Source of the DNA: Massariosphaeria phaeospora | Lineage: Eukaryota > Ascomycota > Dothideomycetes > Pleosporales | Direction: 5' to 3' | DNA length: 64,000 nt | Assembly: GCA_011032825.1 (NCBI GenBank) | Contig: JAADJZ010000026.1 | Coordinates: 310,001 to 374,000, forward strand | Part shown: positions 47,015 to 59,107 of the stretch, piece after piece | How positions within the stretch are numbered: the first letter of the stretch is position 1 | Layout: every line of letters begins with the position of its first letter | Program-made: the position numbers and the translations under genes | The notes under the pieces: generated by a model | Database searches by the model: none | The model's input: the letters and a program-made list of their open reading frames with translations, nothing else | Told to the model about the DNA's origin: nothing

Positions 47015-48362
47015 ATGGTAAACATTACACCCCGGACGCGCTCGCGGGAGCTTATCCACCAGTAGCAGTGTTAACCACGCCTTGCAGAACTCCAAGTCCC
47101 TTCGCCGTCTCGCGACCGATCATGGCTCGCTTCATACCGCGGGTCTGCCGCCGAACTACCTCTTTCCGCATCCCAGCGCCTCAGATCCCTCCTCTGACTT
47201 AACCGCCCTCGACGTCCTCCTTGTTGGTCCGGTTGGCACGCCATATTCGAAAGGTGTCTGGCGCCTCCACCTCGACATCCCACCGACTTATCCTACTGCG
47301 CCTCCGACCGCTACCTTTCGCACGCGTTTGTGGCATCCGAACATCGATGAAGCCACGGGAGCTGTCTGCGTTGAAACGCTAAAGCGTGATTGGAGCAGCA
47401 CGCTGAAACTAAGAGATGTCTTGGTCACAATCTCATGCCTTTTGATTCAACCGAATCCCGCGAGCGCCCTTAATGAAGCGGCCGGAAAGCTCGCCAGCGA
47501 AGACTGGGATGGCTTCTGCAGAAGAGCGAAGCTCATGACGGAGATACATGCTGGAATCCCTAAGAATATTGCTGAGGAGGTTAGGGAGGCACAAATGAGA
47601 GGTGAAGATAAAGGGGAAATAGCCGCAGAGAAAGAGCCTATTTCTGAAGTCGATGGTCATGGCAAACATCTAGCAAAAGTCACACCAGCTGCGGGTTCAA
47701 AGGTTCAACAGAGTCGAGTCCAAGAAGATGAGGAGAATCTGAGACGTCGAGGTGACACGGTGGAGCCCGAGAGTGACCCTGAGAGTGACTGGATTCCTGG
47801 TCCTCTGAAGTCACCGAAGCCGTTTGTCGCAGCAAAGGACAACATTTTCGGTATCAAAGGCTTAGGCGATACCATGAGGTTTAACACGCCTCCAAAGAGA
47901 ATCTTTGCGACAGGGCCCAAAGTGACACAACAGGATGGAGAGTCGGACAACGATGATTCCGATCCGTTCATCACGGTTCAATCAAGGAGCAACGCTCAAC
48001 AGACGTTCAGTCTCCGCATGCCACCGACGGTGCCTTCCAGGATTGCAGAAGATGCATCTAAGGATACACCAGAATTGCTCAAATTCTCGCATCAGAATCC
48101 CTTTTCCGCCATCCAGCTCAACAACCAGACCCATCCCCTACTAAAAGAATTCTGCTGGTCATGGCAGGACTCTGAGATCCTCCATGACACTGAGACGATC
48201 AAAGAAGGTCCATCAAAGACCGACGTCCGCAAGCGGATGGCGGGAGATGACTTTGAGAAGCAGCGTCACTGGGAGACGAAGAAATTCAAGAGAACTGGAT
48301 ATGATCTCTCTAAGTACAACAAGGGGGACTTTGGGCCACGCACTGGTATTGCCAGGCTCTAA
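47015..48362 (+). CDS. Ubiquitin-conjugating enzyme, UBE2S-like, with long tail
   Basis: Two exons, 47015-47017 and 47088-48362, give 425 residues. The first coding exon is the ATG alone; the 70-base intron has a GTAAAC donor, GTTAACC branch and TTGCAG acceptor. The UBC fold spans about residues 4-160 with HPN at 84-86 and catalytic Cys95 in GAVCVETLKRDW. The stretch LKRDW-x11-TISCLLIQPNP-ASALNEAAGKL and the TEIHA end closely match human UBE2S, the APC/C partner that extends Lys11-linked chains. A 265-residue polar tail follows (acidic, with RRRGDT and FNTPPKRIFATGPK) and ends GIARL, recalling the C-terminal LRRL by which UBE2S docks on the APC/C. Fungal role in mitosis is inference. UBE2C-type E2s lack this tail. 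Confidence 0.85.
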
Positions 48363-49089
48363 AAGTTCCCCAGTGTTTTGACTAAAGCTACCCTTGTGGG
48401 CCCCAACCTTCAAAGTTGGACATTGATTATGGCTTGCATAGCGGTTGCGGTGCATGGGCGGAGTTCTATGGTACGTTATTATTAGTCCTTGATGCTGTAA
48501 CGTGTTAACACGTCATCTTGAAAAAGGTGTATTCATGTCTTGAACGAGTGATTGATTACCACTGATGATCGCGTTGGATATTCAAGAGCAGGCGCATAAT
48601 ATTTGCCACCTAGAGAGAGAGGCTGCTGGAATCACTTGCTGCAACTTTTGTGCGATTGCATATTTACCATATACATACCCTTGAGATATTTATTGCCAAT
48701 TTACGATATATTCACAGCACCTATGGATATGATATACAGATTACTTTGTTGGTCGTTCCTGCCTGTGCTGTTCCGAGCTGGGAGACATGGTTTTAAGTGC
48801 ACAATCTGCAAGGCAGGATTTAATGACTGTAAGTTAAAGACGACTGTTGCGCATCTGATAGGCAATGGAACGTTCATGCCAATAATGTGGGGAGTGGGAA
48901 TTGTGCCACAGTGCCACAGCGGTGACCCTGCACCCCTGATCGAAGCTTTGACTCCATGCTGCGCCTCACTCACCATCCACCCCGGCCGCATGCCACAGCC
49001 GTTGCTCTCAGCTACCATGAGCTTCACGAATTGCTCTCTCCGGTAGCGTGGGCCCGCCCAGATGCAGCCATCCATTGCGATAGAGCGCC
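48363..49089. other. E2 to RIC1 spacer
   Basis: 727 bases. A frame of 147 codons at 48603 is Cys-rich and begins without an ATG; it resembles no protein. Otherwise 3' flank and promoter sequence. Confidence 0.5.
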
Positions 49090-52000
49090 ATGACGTATTG
49101 GCCCATTTCCTCGCCTTCCGTATTCGCGGCCACCAAAAACACCCTCCGCGAACGCCTTCACACCTCCCACGATGGCACGGATCCTAGTCGACAGGAAAGT
49201 GACAAGCATAGCCTCGCAGCAGACGATAGCGCCAATGGATCCGTGGCAGAGTCTGAGGAGCAGAGCACGGGCGACGAAGCTTCGGTGCAAAGCGAGCACG
49301 AAGTAGCAGAAGATGCGATCGCGCAGGAAGATCGCCGCGCAACTGGACATTTGGCTGAGGATGACGTGTCCGGCGAAATCATTGGGATTCAAGTGACTCG
49401 GAGCGGGCACATGTTTGCTACCATCACTCGGACTACTCTGACCATCTGGCAGACCAAGGTATGTGGCCCGCAATTGCGATTGAATCGAGCACTGACAGGC
49501 CCGTAGCCCACAGCTGTCCTGGCCTCCGTACTTCGCTCAAACCAATCATTAAAGACGTATGGACCTAATATAAATATCCTTCTTCGACCTGATTCTCAGA
49601 TATTCGTCGTGCAGACCGCTCTCGGCTTCCTCATCACTTACTCCCTTGCGACTGACCCCACGTCTCGTGTATATAAGACTCATTTCGCAAGTACAACAGG
49701 GGGGCATTCGAGAAGGACCAGTTCGATATCAGGTTTCAAACTACAGCGCCAACATGACACAAATGCGGGGCCCGGGGAGGGCAGTGGCATCAAGGAGCTC
49801 AGTCTTCGCTTCCGTATGGTTATACGCGTAGATGCGGGAATTGCTAGAGCATTGGCCCTCGATGACGAGCTTGTGGTGGCCACAAAGAAACCTGTCGCCG
49901 TTCAGTGCATACGTTGGGCACCAGATAGTACCGGTAGCCAGACCAGCACGGAGATTCTGAACCGGATGGCATGGCTGGACAACAAGGCGACAATCGTTGA
50001 GATGATTCATGACCGGCCCATGAATCTTTCTACCTGGATTACTGGAGACGGTAAAGCATTTGCTGTTCAGAGGTTGCCGCCAAACACGCTGCAAGATGGT
50101 AAACCCCATCCCAGCCTCTTCCGTGGGCATGGATTCCACACTCCGGAAACCGCAGCCGAGTACGGTGAGAAGGCTGCCACCAATGCAAGGTTCTCATTAC
50201 TTGCTGTTGGATGCGCCAGTGGTGACGTATATGTGTACACGGCGCGAGATTATACAGGAAATATACCCCTCTCGCACAAACTGCGACCCAACACGACGTC
50301 ACCCGGCAAGCTGACTGTTCTGACGTACTCTCCTGACGGATACTGTCTCTTCGCCGGTTATGAGCGTGGATGGGCTATGTGGAGTGTGTTCGGAAAGCCT
50401 GGCGCTACAAGCTTTCCGACCGACAGGTCTCTATCCGAGACAAATGAGGAGGGATGGCTACTTGGAATAAAGGACGCCTTCTGGATAGGTGGTGGTGCTG
50501 AGCTCCTTCTACTCGGCAACAAAGATAACCGGCTATTTCTACTAGAAATGGCTCGGAGTGCCATCACAGGGTGTTTCTCTTCTGCCAATGTCTCGCGGTC
50601 CTTGATGCAGACCAGCTCCGGATTCATGATCTATCGGGGCTATGAGTTGCCAGACCTTACGACTATCTCAGCAGATGTTTCCCTGTGGCACCATGTCCAA
50701 GTCCCTTCTCATTACCTTGTGGATCAATGGCCCATACGGTGCGCGGTCATCTCAAACGATGGCCGATACGTCGCTATTGCTGGGAAAAGAGGTCTTGCAC
50801 ACTATAGCGTGAACAGCGGCCGATGGAAAACTTTCGATGACCCCTTTGTGGAGAATGAATTCACGGTTCGCGGTGGTATGTGTTGGTTCCAGCACGTCCT
50901 TATTGCCGCCGTTGAAGCGCATAACTCACATGAGGTTGGTTCATACAGTCAATCATGTCACTCATACTGATCGATTGCACAGATTCGAGTATACTCACGC
51001 GAAGCGATGCTTGACAACGACCATGTCATGCATATTCAAAAACTACCCGCTCCCATTGTGCTTATTACTCCGTCAGGGGAGGATTCACTCCTTGTCTATA
51101 CATACGACAATATATTATATCACTACATCATCAATGTGTCTGATGCTACGGTCAAGTTAATTCAGGTGGGCCAGATCGCGCTGCATGGCATCGTTCGCGC
51201 ACCGCCTCGAGTACGCGCACTCAGTTGGATCCTACCAGAGGAACAGATTCGTAAGATTGAACCATTTCGTTGGGGAACAATACTAATCCGGAACAGATAA
51301 TGGAGATCCTTCGCAAGATGTTGCTGTTGCTACCATATTGTTCCTAGTCGATGGCAAACTGGTCCTGCTGCAGCCTACCACCACAGAAGGCGGAGAGCTG
51401 AAGTATGAGATGCGGATTATCGCACAGAATGTGGAGACGTATGCGCTCATGCGCGACCATCCGACATTCGCCCTAGACATGCAGGAAGATTCGTTACCGC
51501 CTAGTCCTTCTGTAGGGCTGGCCATCAACGGTGTGCATGGCCACGATTTGCGCGACTCGCTATGGTTCTTCGACGGGCGTGACGTACGGGTGTGGATCGA
51601 CATGCAAGATGTCTTGTCATCAGCCTCGAGCGAAATGGGCAGAGAACTACCCTCCGCAGTAAAAATCCCTGTCGACTTCTATCCTTTATCAGCTCTTATC
51701 AACAAGGCGATCGTATTTGGTGTGGAGGCAGAGCTGGTGCAACGGAGAGATACCAGCTTTGCTTACCTGCGGTTCGGCACAAGGGTAAGTGGGGGCCATG
51801 CTCCAACGAATCGCTGAATTATTCCTGTGCTTACGGATATGCAGACGCACCTCTTTCTACCCGCCTTGCTGCGATATCATCTTGCGCAATATAATCATCC
51901 TGCAGCTTTGCATTTAAGCCACCACTATCAACACCTCCTATACTTCCCACATGCGTTAGAGATTTTGCTGCATGAAGTCCTTGATGAAGAGGTAGACACT

Positions 52001-52630
52001 TCGCCCCTACCCGAGCAAGCGCTGCTCCCAAGTGTATTATCCTTTCTCAGCTCGTTTCCGCAATATCTTGATATTGTGGTGCAATGCACACGCAAGACTG
52101 AAGTGCGGTCATGGCGGACCCTGTTCTCGAATCTTCCTCCGCCAGAGGAGATGTTCGAGGAATCACTACAGAAAGGCAGCCTGAAGACAGCAGGGGGTTA
52201 TCTTCTTGTTCTCCACACATTTGAAGAACTGAGCTCCAACGGCGATCAGGTAGTACGGCTACTAGAACGCGCTAAAGCAGAGCAAGATTGGGATCTGTGC
52301 AAGGAACTAGCGCGATTCCTGATGGCCCTGGATGAGTCGGGGGCGACGCTCCGCCAGACGCTGGAGTTGGTGGAGCTAAAGAGCCCGTTGGCTGAGCGGG
52401 ACTACCAACCTCAGTTCACGTTTGAGGCGGCCAGGCTTGGCATCCCCCGACGCGGGCGCAACAAAGCAAACGGGACGGGTGTCGGCATGGGGATGGGTAT
52501 TGATTTTTCGTCCGGTGGTACCGCGGACAGGAGCTCTGAGGAGAGCAGTCGTAGCCCGACGAGCGCAGCGGTACAGGGAGGAGACTATTTTGGCGGCGCG
52601 ACCACAGGTGGTGGTGCAGGTGCTGCTTGA
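49090..52630 (+). CDS. RIC1: RIC1, subunit of the Ric1-Rgp1 exchange factor
   Basis: Five exons, 49090-49458, 49507-50934, 50983-51250, 51297-51784 and 51845-52630, give 1112 residues. Ric1 with Rgp1 activates Ypt6/Rab6 for endosome-to-Golgi retrieval. The N-terminus MTYWPISSPSVFAA is the conserved Ric1 start. An acidic insert (about residues 30-90) interrupts the first WD-like blade. Blades follow with LTVLTYSPDGYCLFAGYERG and CAVISNDGRYVAIAGKRGL. The RIC1 domain lies in the last exon: LFLPALLRYHLAQYNHPAAL, YFPHALEILLHEVLDEEVD and LSSFPQYLDIVVQCTRKTE. The C-terminus ends in a Gly-rich stretch. One intron (50935-50982, 48 bases) uses a weaker GTTGGT donor, but skipping it meets a stop. All joins keep frame. 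Confidence 0.93.
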
Positions 52631-53761
52631 TGTAGTCGCATCCAGAGTCGAATCGAAAATGCCCCTATTTTATCAGGCTCTTAAAGATAATGCCCACCTA
52701 TCTGCAAGCAGTGCTCCTCCAAGGCCATTATCTGGGTTGGCAGCTGGTCGCGAAGCTTGGCGTCAAGTTTACGAGTTTACGAGCTCCAGGGCTTGCTTTT
52801 CAGCTCTCATGTTCGTGGTGGGGACTGCAACCGCGGGCCTGTGGTGGCACAAGCATCGGTGACGATGGGAGACTACTGCTAGATGGTCGATAGCTGGCTT
52901 GGGGGTGTGTGTGCTAGGTATATACAAGTAGAGGCCCAAGGTGCAGGCGGAATCTGCCCGCATGTCACGTGTATGGTACGGGGCTCGACAAACTCCGGAA
53001 GTGATAGATATCATTACGACTTACGACGGGCCATCTGATGAGCTGTGCCACCCGTTTCATGCTGGAGGAATAGCGAAAGCGAGGGTTAGTGACGGGCGCC
53101 GGTCGTGTCCCATGGTTGGTCCCGCGGCGGTCAAACAACAACAGCATGGACGCGCAAAGTGTCACAACAGTCCCCTCCCAAGCGGCTTGGCTGCCGTAGG
53201 GCTTCTGTGGAAGCCCTGTCAAAGCTGCAAGCCCATGGGTCAGATCGCTCAGCGGCGCAGCCTTCCACTGCCCGTTGCTTCTCCCTCGCCGCGGTTCACC
53301 ACCCAGCGCTCACGGCGCAACACTGCCACTATCCATCGTGAGCAAGCAGCGCATGGCCTCCACGCACTTGCATGCCGCGCAACGCAACAAAGCCCACTAA
53401 CCCTCTCTCGCAGACCGTTGTTTGTTTTATATATTAGCGAGGATGCGCGCTCTACGGAGGCCATCTATCCCAAGAGACCAACACACCTCTCAATGAGCCA
53501 AGACCTCAGACCGCCAACCACAGTTCATCTCCAAGCCTCCGTCCCAACCTCATCGTGCAGATTGAGCTGCAAAGGGTAGCGTAAGGCAGCATCGAGGCAA
53601 CATCCCTCTACATGCAGAACTCCCCGATAACCCGCGGCATTCCCCCGATGGCCGCCCCACCGACGCAGATGCCCTTGCCCTTCTTTACCGAACACCTGCA
53701 TACCGCATCCTACCTCTCGCCTGTGTCCCGATCCCATTATTCGACATTTTCCTGGACCTCA
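52631..53761. other. RIC1 to transcription-factor spacer
   Basis: 1.1 kb. A 67-codon ATG frame at 52659-52862 ends in a hydrophobic segment and could be a tail-anchored small protein or chance. A 212-codon frame at 52941 has no ATG support or similarity. The right half is upstream sequence of the next gene. Confidence 0.45.
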
Positions 53762-55811
53762 ATGGCACAGTTCCACGCCCCCAATGATGGTGCGCAAATT
53801 TACTCATCGTCGTGCTTTCTTTTACATATTGGTGGTGGCTGTCGCGCGCTTCAATTGAGCCCAAGACTGTGCTAATCGTTGCATTTCCAGCCTCGCGACC
53901 ACAGCCATCCAGTCCGCCGGCCAATGAGAGCAATCAATCACATGACTTGCTCTTCATCACGGGCAATACGCCCGCCGATTTCAAATCGAAGAAGAACATG
54001 ACCAAGGTGCGCAAGAAGGCCATGGGCAGCTACCTCGAGAAAGAGAAGAAGCCAAGGGCGCGGGTGACGAGCGAGGACTCGACCGCATCGCCGACGAACA
54101 TTCCCAGGGATCAGCTGGAAACTAGCACTGCCAAATCGAGAGTCGATGCGTTAATCGTCAAGCCGAGACAGTCGTTGTCGCCAACCCATTCCCAACTATC
54201 GAGTACCATTGACCACGCGCCGAGTCCTGATACTCGAATAGCCCGGGTGCGACAGTCAGTTGATAGCATATTGCCCTCTGCTCCCATAGTAATCCCCATG
54301 CGGACGAATATTCCGCTGATATATGACGAAACTGCGCCCGAGCCCTTTGCATCTATTGGCAAACCGTTAGATCCTTTCCGGACCATGTTTCAGGCCCATC
54401 ATCCGCGCATCTCGGTCGAAGAGCTCAAGTTCCACTGTACGTATTACTGACTACCCCCTTTACCTAGGAGAAAAGACTGACATAACCAGGCTCCCGTGTC
54501 TTCGGTACCAGAGCAATGGGCCAGCATTGGATCCCAACCCTAGTCAAGTCGCCGCACGCATTTCTCAGCACCTTGTGTATCGCCTCTGCTCACTATGATG
54601 CCATCAATGGACGAGAAATCGAAAGTGTACAGACCGTCGCCTTGCGCCAGGAGGTCACACACCTCATAGGCCAAAACTTGGTAAACCCTGAGGCGCAGGT
54701 CGACGACTTCAACGTCATTGCACTGACGCAGTTGATTGCTGCTGGCATGATTTCTGGTGAGGACGCAGCCTTGACCTACCACGAATCGGGAATCGAAGCC
54801 ATGATAAAGCAGCGCGGTGGTATCGATACGTTGGGCGTGGGCGGGCGGCTTGCTTCGACAATATCATGGGTGTCTCTGGAGTCTGCCATTCTTCGAGAAG
54901 CCAAACCTCGTTTGATGTACATCGAATACTCCACATCCAAATCAACAAAGACGTATCTAAATGTCGCCACGATACCTGAGTCCCCTCTGTGGTGTCCACG
55001 CAGCGACTTCCAGACTATCAAAAGGTCGTCTGGTTGCACTCCCCGGACGCTAGACATATTGAAAGACATACGCATGATGATGGATCTCTTCCTCCACGAA
55101 ACGAGACACAGTCGCCAAAACACACCAACTCTCAAAAACTTGTACAAAAAGCTACAGCAATACCCGTCAGCCGCCGAACTCCAGGAATATAATGTCCTCA
55201 CGGCCCATGACTGGAAATACGAGGCGATTCGCATGACCGCTATCCTGCAAGCTACAGCAATTGTTCAACGCATTCCCCTATCCGAAGCGCTGAGATTCGC
55301 TGCACTCGAGTACACATCAAAACCGCCCTCGCAGTCTTCCAAACACTCCTTCAACCGCCACGACTCTCCTCTACCAGACCTACCTACATCAAGCCCCACT
55401 TTCTCGCAAATCCCGACCCACGCCTCCACTATCTTCTTTCCACCTCCCCAGGCTCCCCTCCGCACCCCTCCTACCACCCTTCTCCTGCGCAGCCTCCGCA
55501 CCGCGCTCGACAACTCCAACCTCTCGCACTGCTGGTCCGACATGGCGGGCGTGCTGCTCTGGATCGGGCTGACAGTCGGCGCGGCCACTCGCCGCAGCGA
55601 CAAGGTGCTCAAGAGGTGGTTTGCCGCGCTCGCCGTCCGCGTCTCGATTATGCTGTGCTTTGAGCATCCGGAGCCCATGCATGCGACGTTGTTGGCTATG
55701 GGCGAGGTGGTCGAGAGTGTGAGGTGGGCGGAAGGGGAGGGAGAGCTGGCGATGAGGGGTGGTGATAGTGCGATGGGGGAGAGGGCGAGGGGCAAGAGAC
55801 GGAGAGTGTAG
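53762..55811 (+). CDS. Fungal-specific transcription-factor-domain protein without Zn cluster
   Basis: Three exons, 53762-53789, 53891-54436 and 54490-55811, give 631 residues. The N-terminus MAQFHAPND joins ASRPQPSSPPANESNQSHDL and then the family block GNTPADFKSKKNMTKVRKKA. A middle fungal-specific transcription factor domain runs from about residue 195 (FHCSRVFGTRAMGQHW) to the end, with LTQLIAAGMISGEDAALTYH. No Zn2Cys6 cluster appears in any frame near the start, so it resembles the subgroup that keeps the regulatory domain but lacks the DNA-binding cluster. It could act as a partner of other factors. The same frame is open upstream to an ATG at 53612, which would add 50 residues rich in Pro, Ser and Thr; I prefer 53762 with moderate confidence. 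Confidence 0.72.
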
Positions 55812-56681
55812 GATAGGATAGGACTCGAGGGACGAGGTGAGTGCATGTATGGACGTAGGGGCTAGGAAAGGCTCGACTTCTCCACAGGCGTCTTTGGCTG
55901 GGCAATAGAAGACGGAGTGTTCTAGCGTGTTGGATCTTTTTCGGTTTGGTTGGCTGGTCATTCTTGTGATTCCCCAATTCCTTATGTATTATTATCCTCT
56001 TATCTATTCCAGTCATGGGAACGCATTTAGAGGACAACGCTACCTCTGTAAGGACATTTCACGGTTAGCAGAATAGTTTTGGAATACTACTTTGCAGGTC
56101 TTGCCGTGCAGGTGTCTGTCTTCATAGGATCTTGCGGGAAGGTAGTTAGGAGCTTACGGCTATGTATTAGTGAAAGGTGTGTGGTCACAATACAAAGGGA
56201 GCATTTGCCCCACTAAGCAATCGCGAGCAGTAAACCATCCCCCCTCATCTAGACCTTCCTGAACGAGGAAATTACCAAAGCCATAAAGAACACTGTGACG
56301 TGTGAAAGGTCTCACCTTGGAAATACTCTGTACGATTTCCACAGAAAAGAAAAGTGTAGTGGCGATAATTCACGTTTGCGACGCACCTGAACCCCGCGCA
56401 TCTCCAGGGCTATCCCCCCCACCAGCTGACCCCCTAGTCTGACCCCTGACGTCACCGCCTACCTCAAAGCTCTTCTGCCTGCGATAACCGCGGAACGCAC
56501 CAAACAACTCCCATCTGAAGATTCACAATCGCATAAATAGCCCTCTTCCACCCCATTCGGTCGCCATCTACCACAAGCTACCCCACCTGCCTACGATTCC
56601 ACCACGATTCCACCACGAGCCAGAATCCAGCTCCCGCAGCACTTCCTACGGAAAACTTTCACATCCGAAACATCAAACAAG
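55812..56681. other. Intergenic region with I78 promoter
   Basis: 870 bases. The last 150 bases before the I78 inhibitor contain GCATAAATAG, a TATA-like element, about 150 bases upstream of the ATG, and C/T-rich sequence. No coding signal. Confidence 0.5.
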
Positions 56682-57060
56682 ATGCCTCTCGTAGTCCCCG
56701 GCATCCAGTCCAACAGCGGATCGTCGAACAACGACTGGATGACCAAGCTCATGGGCAAGAAGCTTGGTGATTCGCACGATGAGATTGTGAGTATGATTTT
56801 ACTCGGTCCACCCACCCACATCACCCTCTCACTGCCCGGCTCGCATAGATGCCCTCCCTCATCTCATCTCATCTCATTTCATCTCGATCGATTGATGGCT
56901 AACCACGCGCCCTATCACACAGACGTTCGCGAAGGAAGACCTCCCCAAAGAACACCGCGTGCTGCGGCCCGACAGCATGAAGACTATGGACCACAAGCCC
57001 GAGCGCATGAACATCCACGTTGATGATGATGGCACCGTCAAGGACATCAAGTTTGGCTAG
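56682..57060 (+). CDS. Peptidase inhibitor I78 family protein
   Basis: Two exons, 56682-56786 and 56923-57060, give 80 residues. MPLVVPGIQSNSGSSNNDWM is the family N-terminus, WMTKLMGKKLGDSHDEITF joins over the intron, and the C-terminal half carries DLPKEHRVLRPDSMKTMDHK and PERMNIHVDDDGTVKDIKFG, which is the I78 fold with the buried inhibitor loop. Small I78 proteins block serine peptidases; the fungal form has no signal peptide and is presumed cytosolic. Length equals that of relatives. The 136-base intron is large for this window. Gene is solitary. Confidence 0.93.
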
Positions 57061-57944
57061 ACAACCTCTTCCTTACATGGCGGTCCTCATCGGGGGAGTT
57101 CTGAGGCAGGACAGTAATGACGAGGGGTTCATGATACAGATGGATGTTGGATCTTGTGCTATGAGGCATGGTTAGGATCAGGGCCCGAGCTAGGTATGGG
57201 TCATGATGTTTTCACTTCGTGGGGACCATGTATCCGTATGATCGATTTAATGGATGCACGTCCGCCCATGATCAGTGAAATCAAGACCTTACGTGTGCAT
57301 TCTTGTAGTCCCATATGCATTATCCGCCGATTCTCCTGGTAGCCAGTTCAAACGGCTTTGTCTTCCGAGTACTGCGCTTTGTGCCTTTCGCTGGCTGCGG
57401 CATGTGAAGGATGTGCATTATTCCCCGAACGAGGCAATCTTTAAAGAAGATCCGTCAGTGCCCTGAAACAAGAAGCCAGGCAATCGAGTGACATGGTTAT
57501 GTTCCTTTAGTGCGTAGACGATATCCGTGTAGTAGTTTTCGTAGAAGCACATACAGGCCCTGGCGAATTAGGTGTGGAGATATGCTCAGTCTCGACGCCT
57601 CCCATTGTCAATGTGAACCAGATCAACCCGTGCATGCAACATAACTTCCTTGTGTCTTCCCAAGAGCAATAATATCTTGTTGTAGGTGTTTGGTGTGTAA
57701 ACACGTAGAATCTTCGCACTATACGAGCTTAGTGTCAGCGTGGGGTTCCCTGCCCTGCCCGCCCCCTGCCCCAAAATCAATCATGCCCCGCTCAATATTA
57801 CTCCACTCCACCACTAGCTTAGCTTGCCGTGCAATACCTTGCCCCACCCCACTCTCACCTCGGCTACGTCCTCAGCCCACAATCGCTTCCACGCAGTGGA
57901 TATATACTTACAATGGCGGAAAACCACTATCAATTCAAACAAAT
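57061..57944. other. Intergenic stretch left of tRNA
   Basis: 3' flank of the I78 gene and upstream region of the tRNA. No coding signal or repeat recognised. Confidence 0.5.
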
Positions 57945-58044
57945 GGACAGATGGCCGAGCTGGTTATGGCGCCAGGTTAAGGACGCACCTTAGCATTTTC
58001 TCCTGGTCACGAAAGTGGCGTGGGTTCGAGTCCCACTCTGTTCA
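57945..58044 (+). tRNA. tRNA-Leu(AAG) with 18-base intron
   Basis: Acceptor arm GGACAGA pairs with TCTGTTC (one G-T), discriminator A at 58044. Box A TGGCCGAGCTGG and box B GGTTCGAGTCC are canonical. The anticodon stem CCAGG/CCTGG holds loop TT-AAG-G, anticodon AAG at 57979-57981. The intron is 57983-58000, placed after position 37, and contains CCTTA that can pair with TAAGG of the loop. A variable arm CAC-GAAA-GTG marks a class II tRNA. The CCA end is not encoded. Confidence 0.93.
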
Positions 58045-58076
58045 ATCGTCTGCTCTGTTGAGTGGGTTTCAGGATA

Positions 58077-58084
58077 TTTTTTTT
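58077..58084 (+). terminator. RNA polymerase III terminator
   Basis: Eight consecutive T lie 33 bases after the tRNA end and are the first run of four or more T downstream. Confidence 0.75.
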
Positions 58085-59107
58085 GGTGGAAATGGGTTGG
58101 GTGTTGGGATGGTAACATTGCTATTACCACCGCGCCTCTGTTGGATAGCTATGTCGTCGTATGAGCGACTACGCTTTATTTTTGCTGCTATAATGCTTGT
58201 TATGTTGTTTTTTATCTACGGCTACTACCAAAAGCCTAGCTAGTATTACTATCGTCTCATTCTACAAAATTAGACTTGAGTTCTGTTCATCTACTTTTGG
58301 CTGCAGATATCTCCCCAAACACCCTATATTATCTACCTCTGTCTTACGAACCTACAACTCAACACTTGATCCACGGCACACTTATCGAATCGTCATATAT
58401 CGGCAATACGTTCCTGTTGAGGCGATGCGGGTGTATAATGTAGATAAAGTTAAGTCAATCAATCTTGACTCAGCACTTCGCGCGACCTGTTGCACCCATC
58501 AACCTCCACCACCACCAATCACGATCCTCGACTCCGTTGTGTCTCCACTCCCGCAGTAGGACCGTGGAACAACGCGAATCAAAACAAGGCATTCATCCAG
58601 TCATGCTCTGTAGTGCTTCCTATCATTTTATGTTTCCTTGCGATAATGGTATGTTATCAGTACCAATCAGTGGGCTCTGGAAAAGTAACTGAGTCTTTGT
58701 TTTATTCCTAATGGTAAGCCTATCTAAGACAGAAGCTCTGACACCAACATTATTGAAAGTAGAAGTTGAGATGCAAGTAACTCTTCCTGTATACCACTGA
58801 GCGACTGCTACTGCGTAGAGCCTGTTCGGTGGCATTTCCTCTAGGCTGGAATCGCGTGGGTAGGCACGAAGATCGTTGGTGTGATATTTACATAGCCTGG
58901 CTCGCAATGCTTACTATGGGTAATCTAGGCAGGGGAAACGAGGCACAGTCAGTGTCTTTTCCCGTCAGGTCTGAGATCCAATTCCGTCGCTATCAACCTA
59001 TGACGGTTTCCGGTGTTCTGCCACTCGCAAGTTGGTCGACAAGCCCCCAACCTCTAAAAACTCCATGTAAATGCCCCATAAAAAACACACAAGTTCCCAG
59101 CGTCCCC
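58085..59107. other. AT-rich gene-free stretch
   Basis: About 1 kb between the tRNA and the 3' end of the thioesterase gene. Short frames only, low GC. It might hold old repeat debris, but I cannot match it to another part of the window. Confidence 0.45.
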
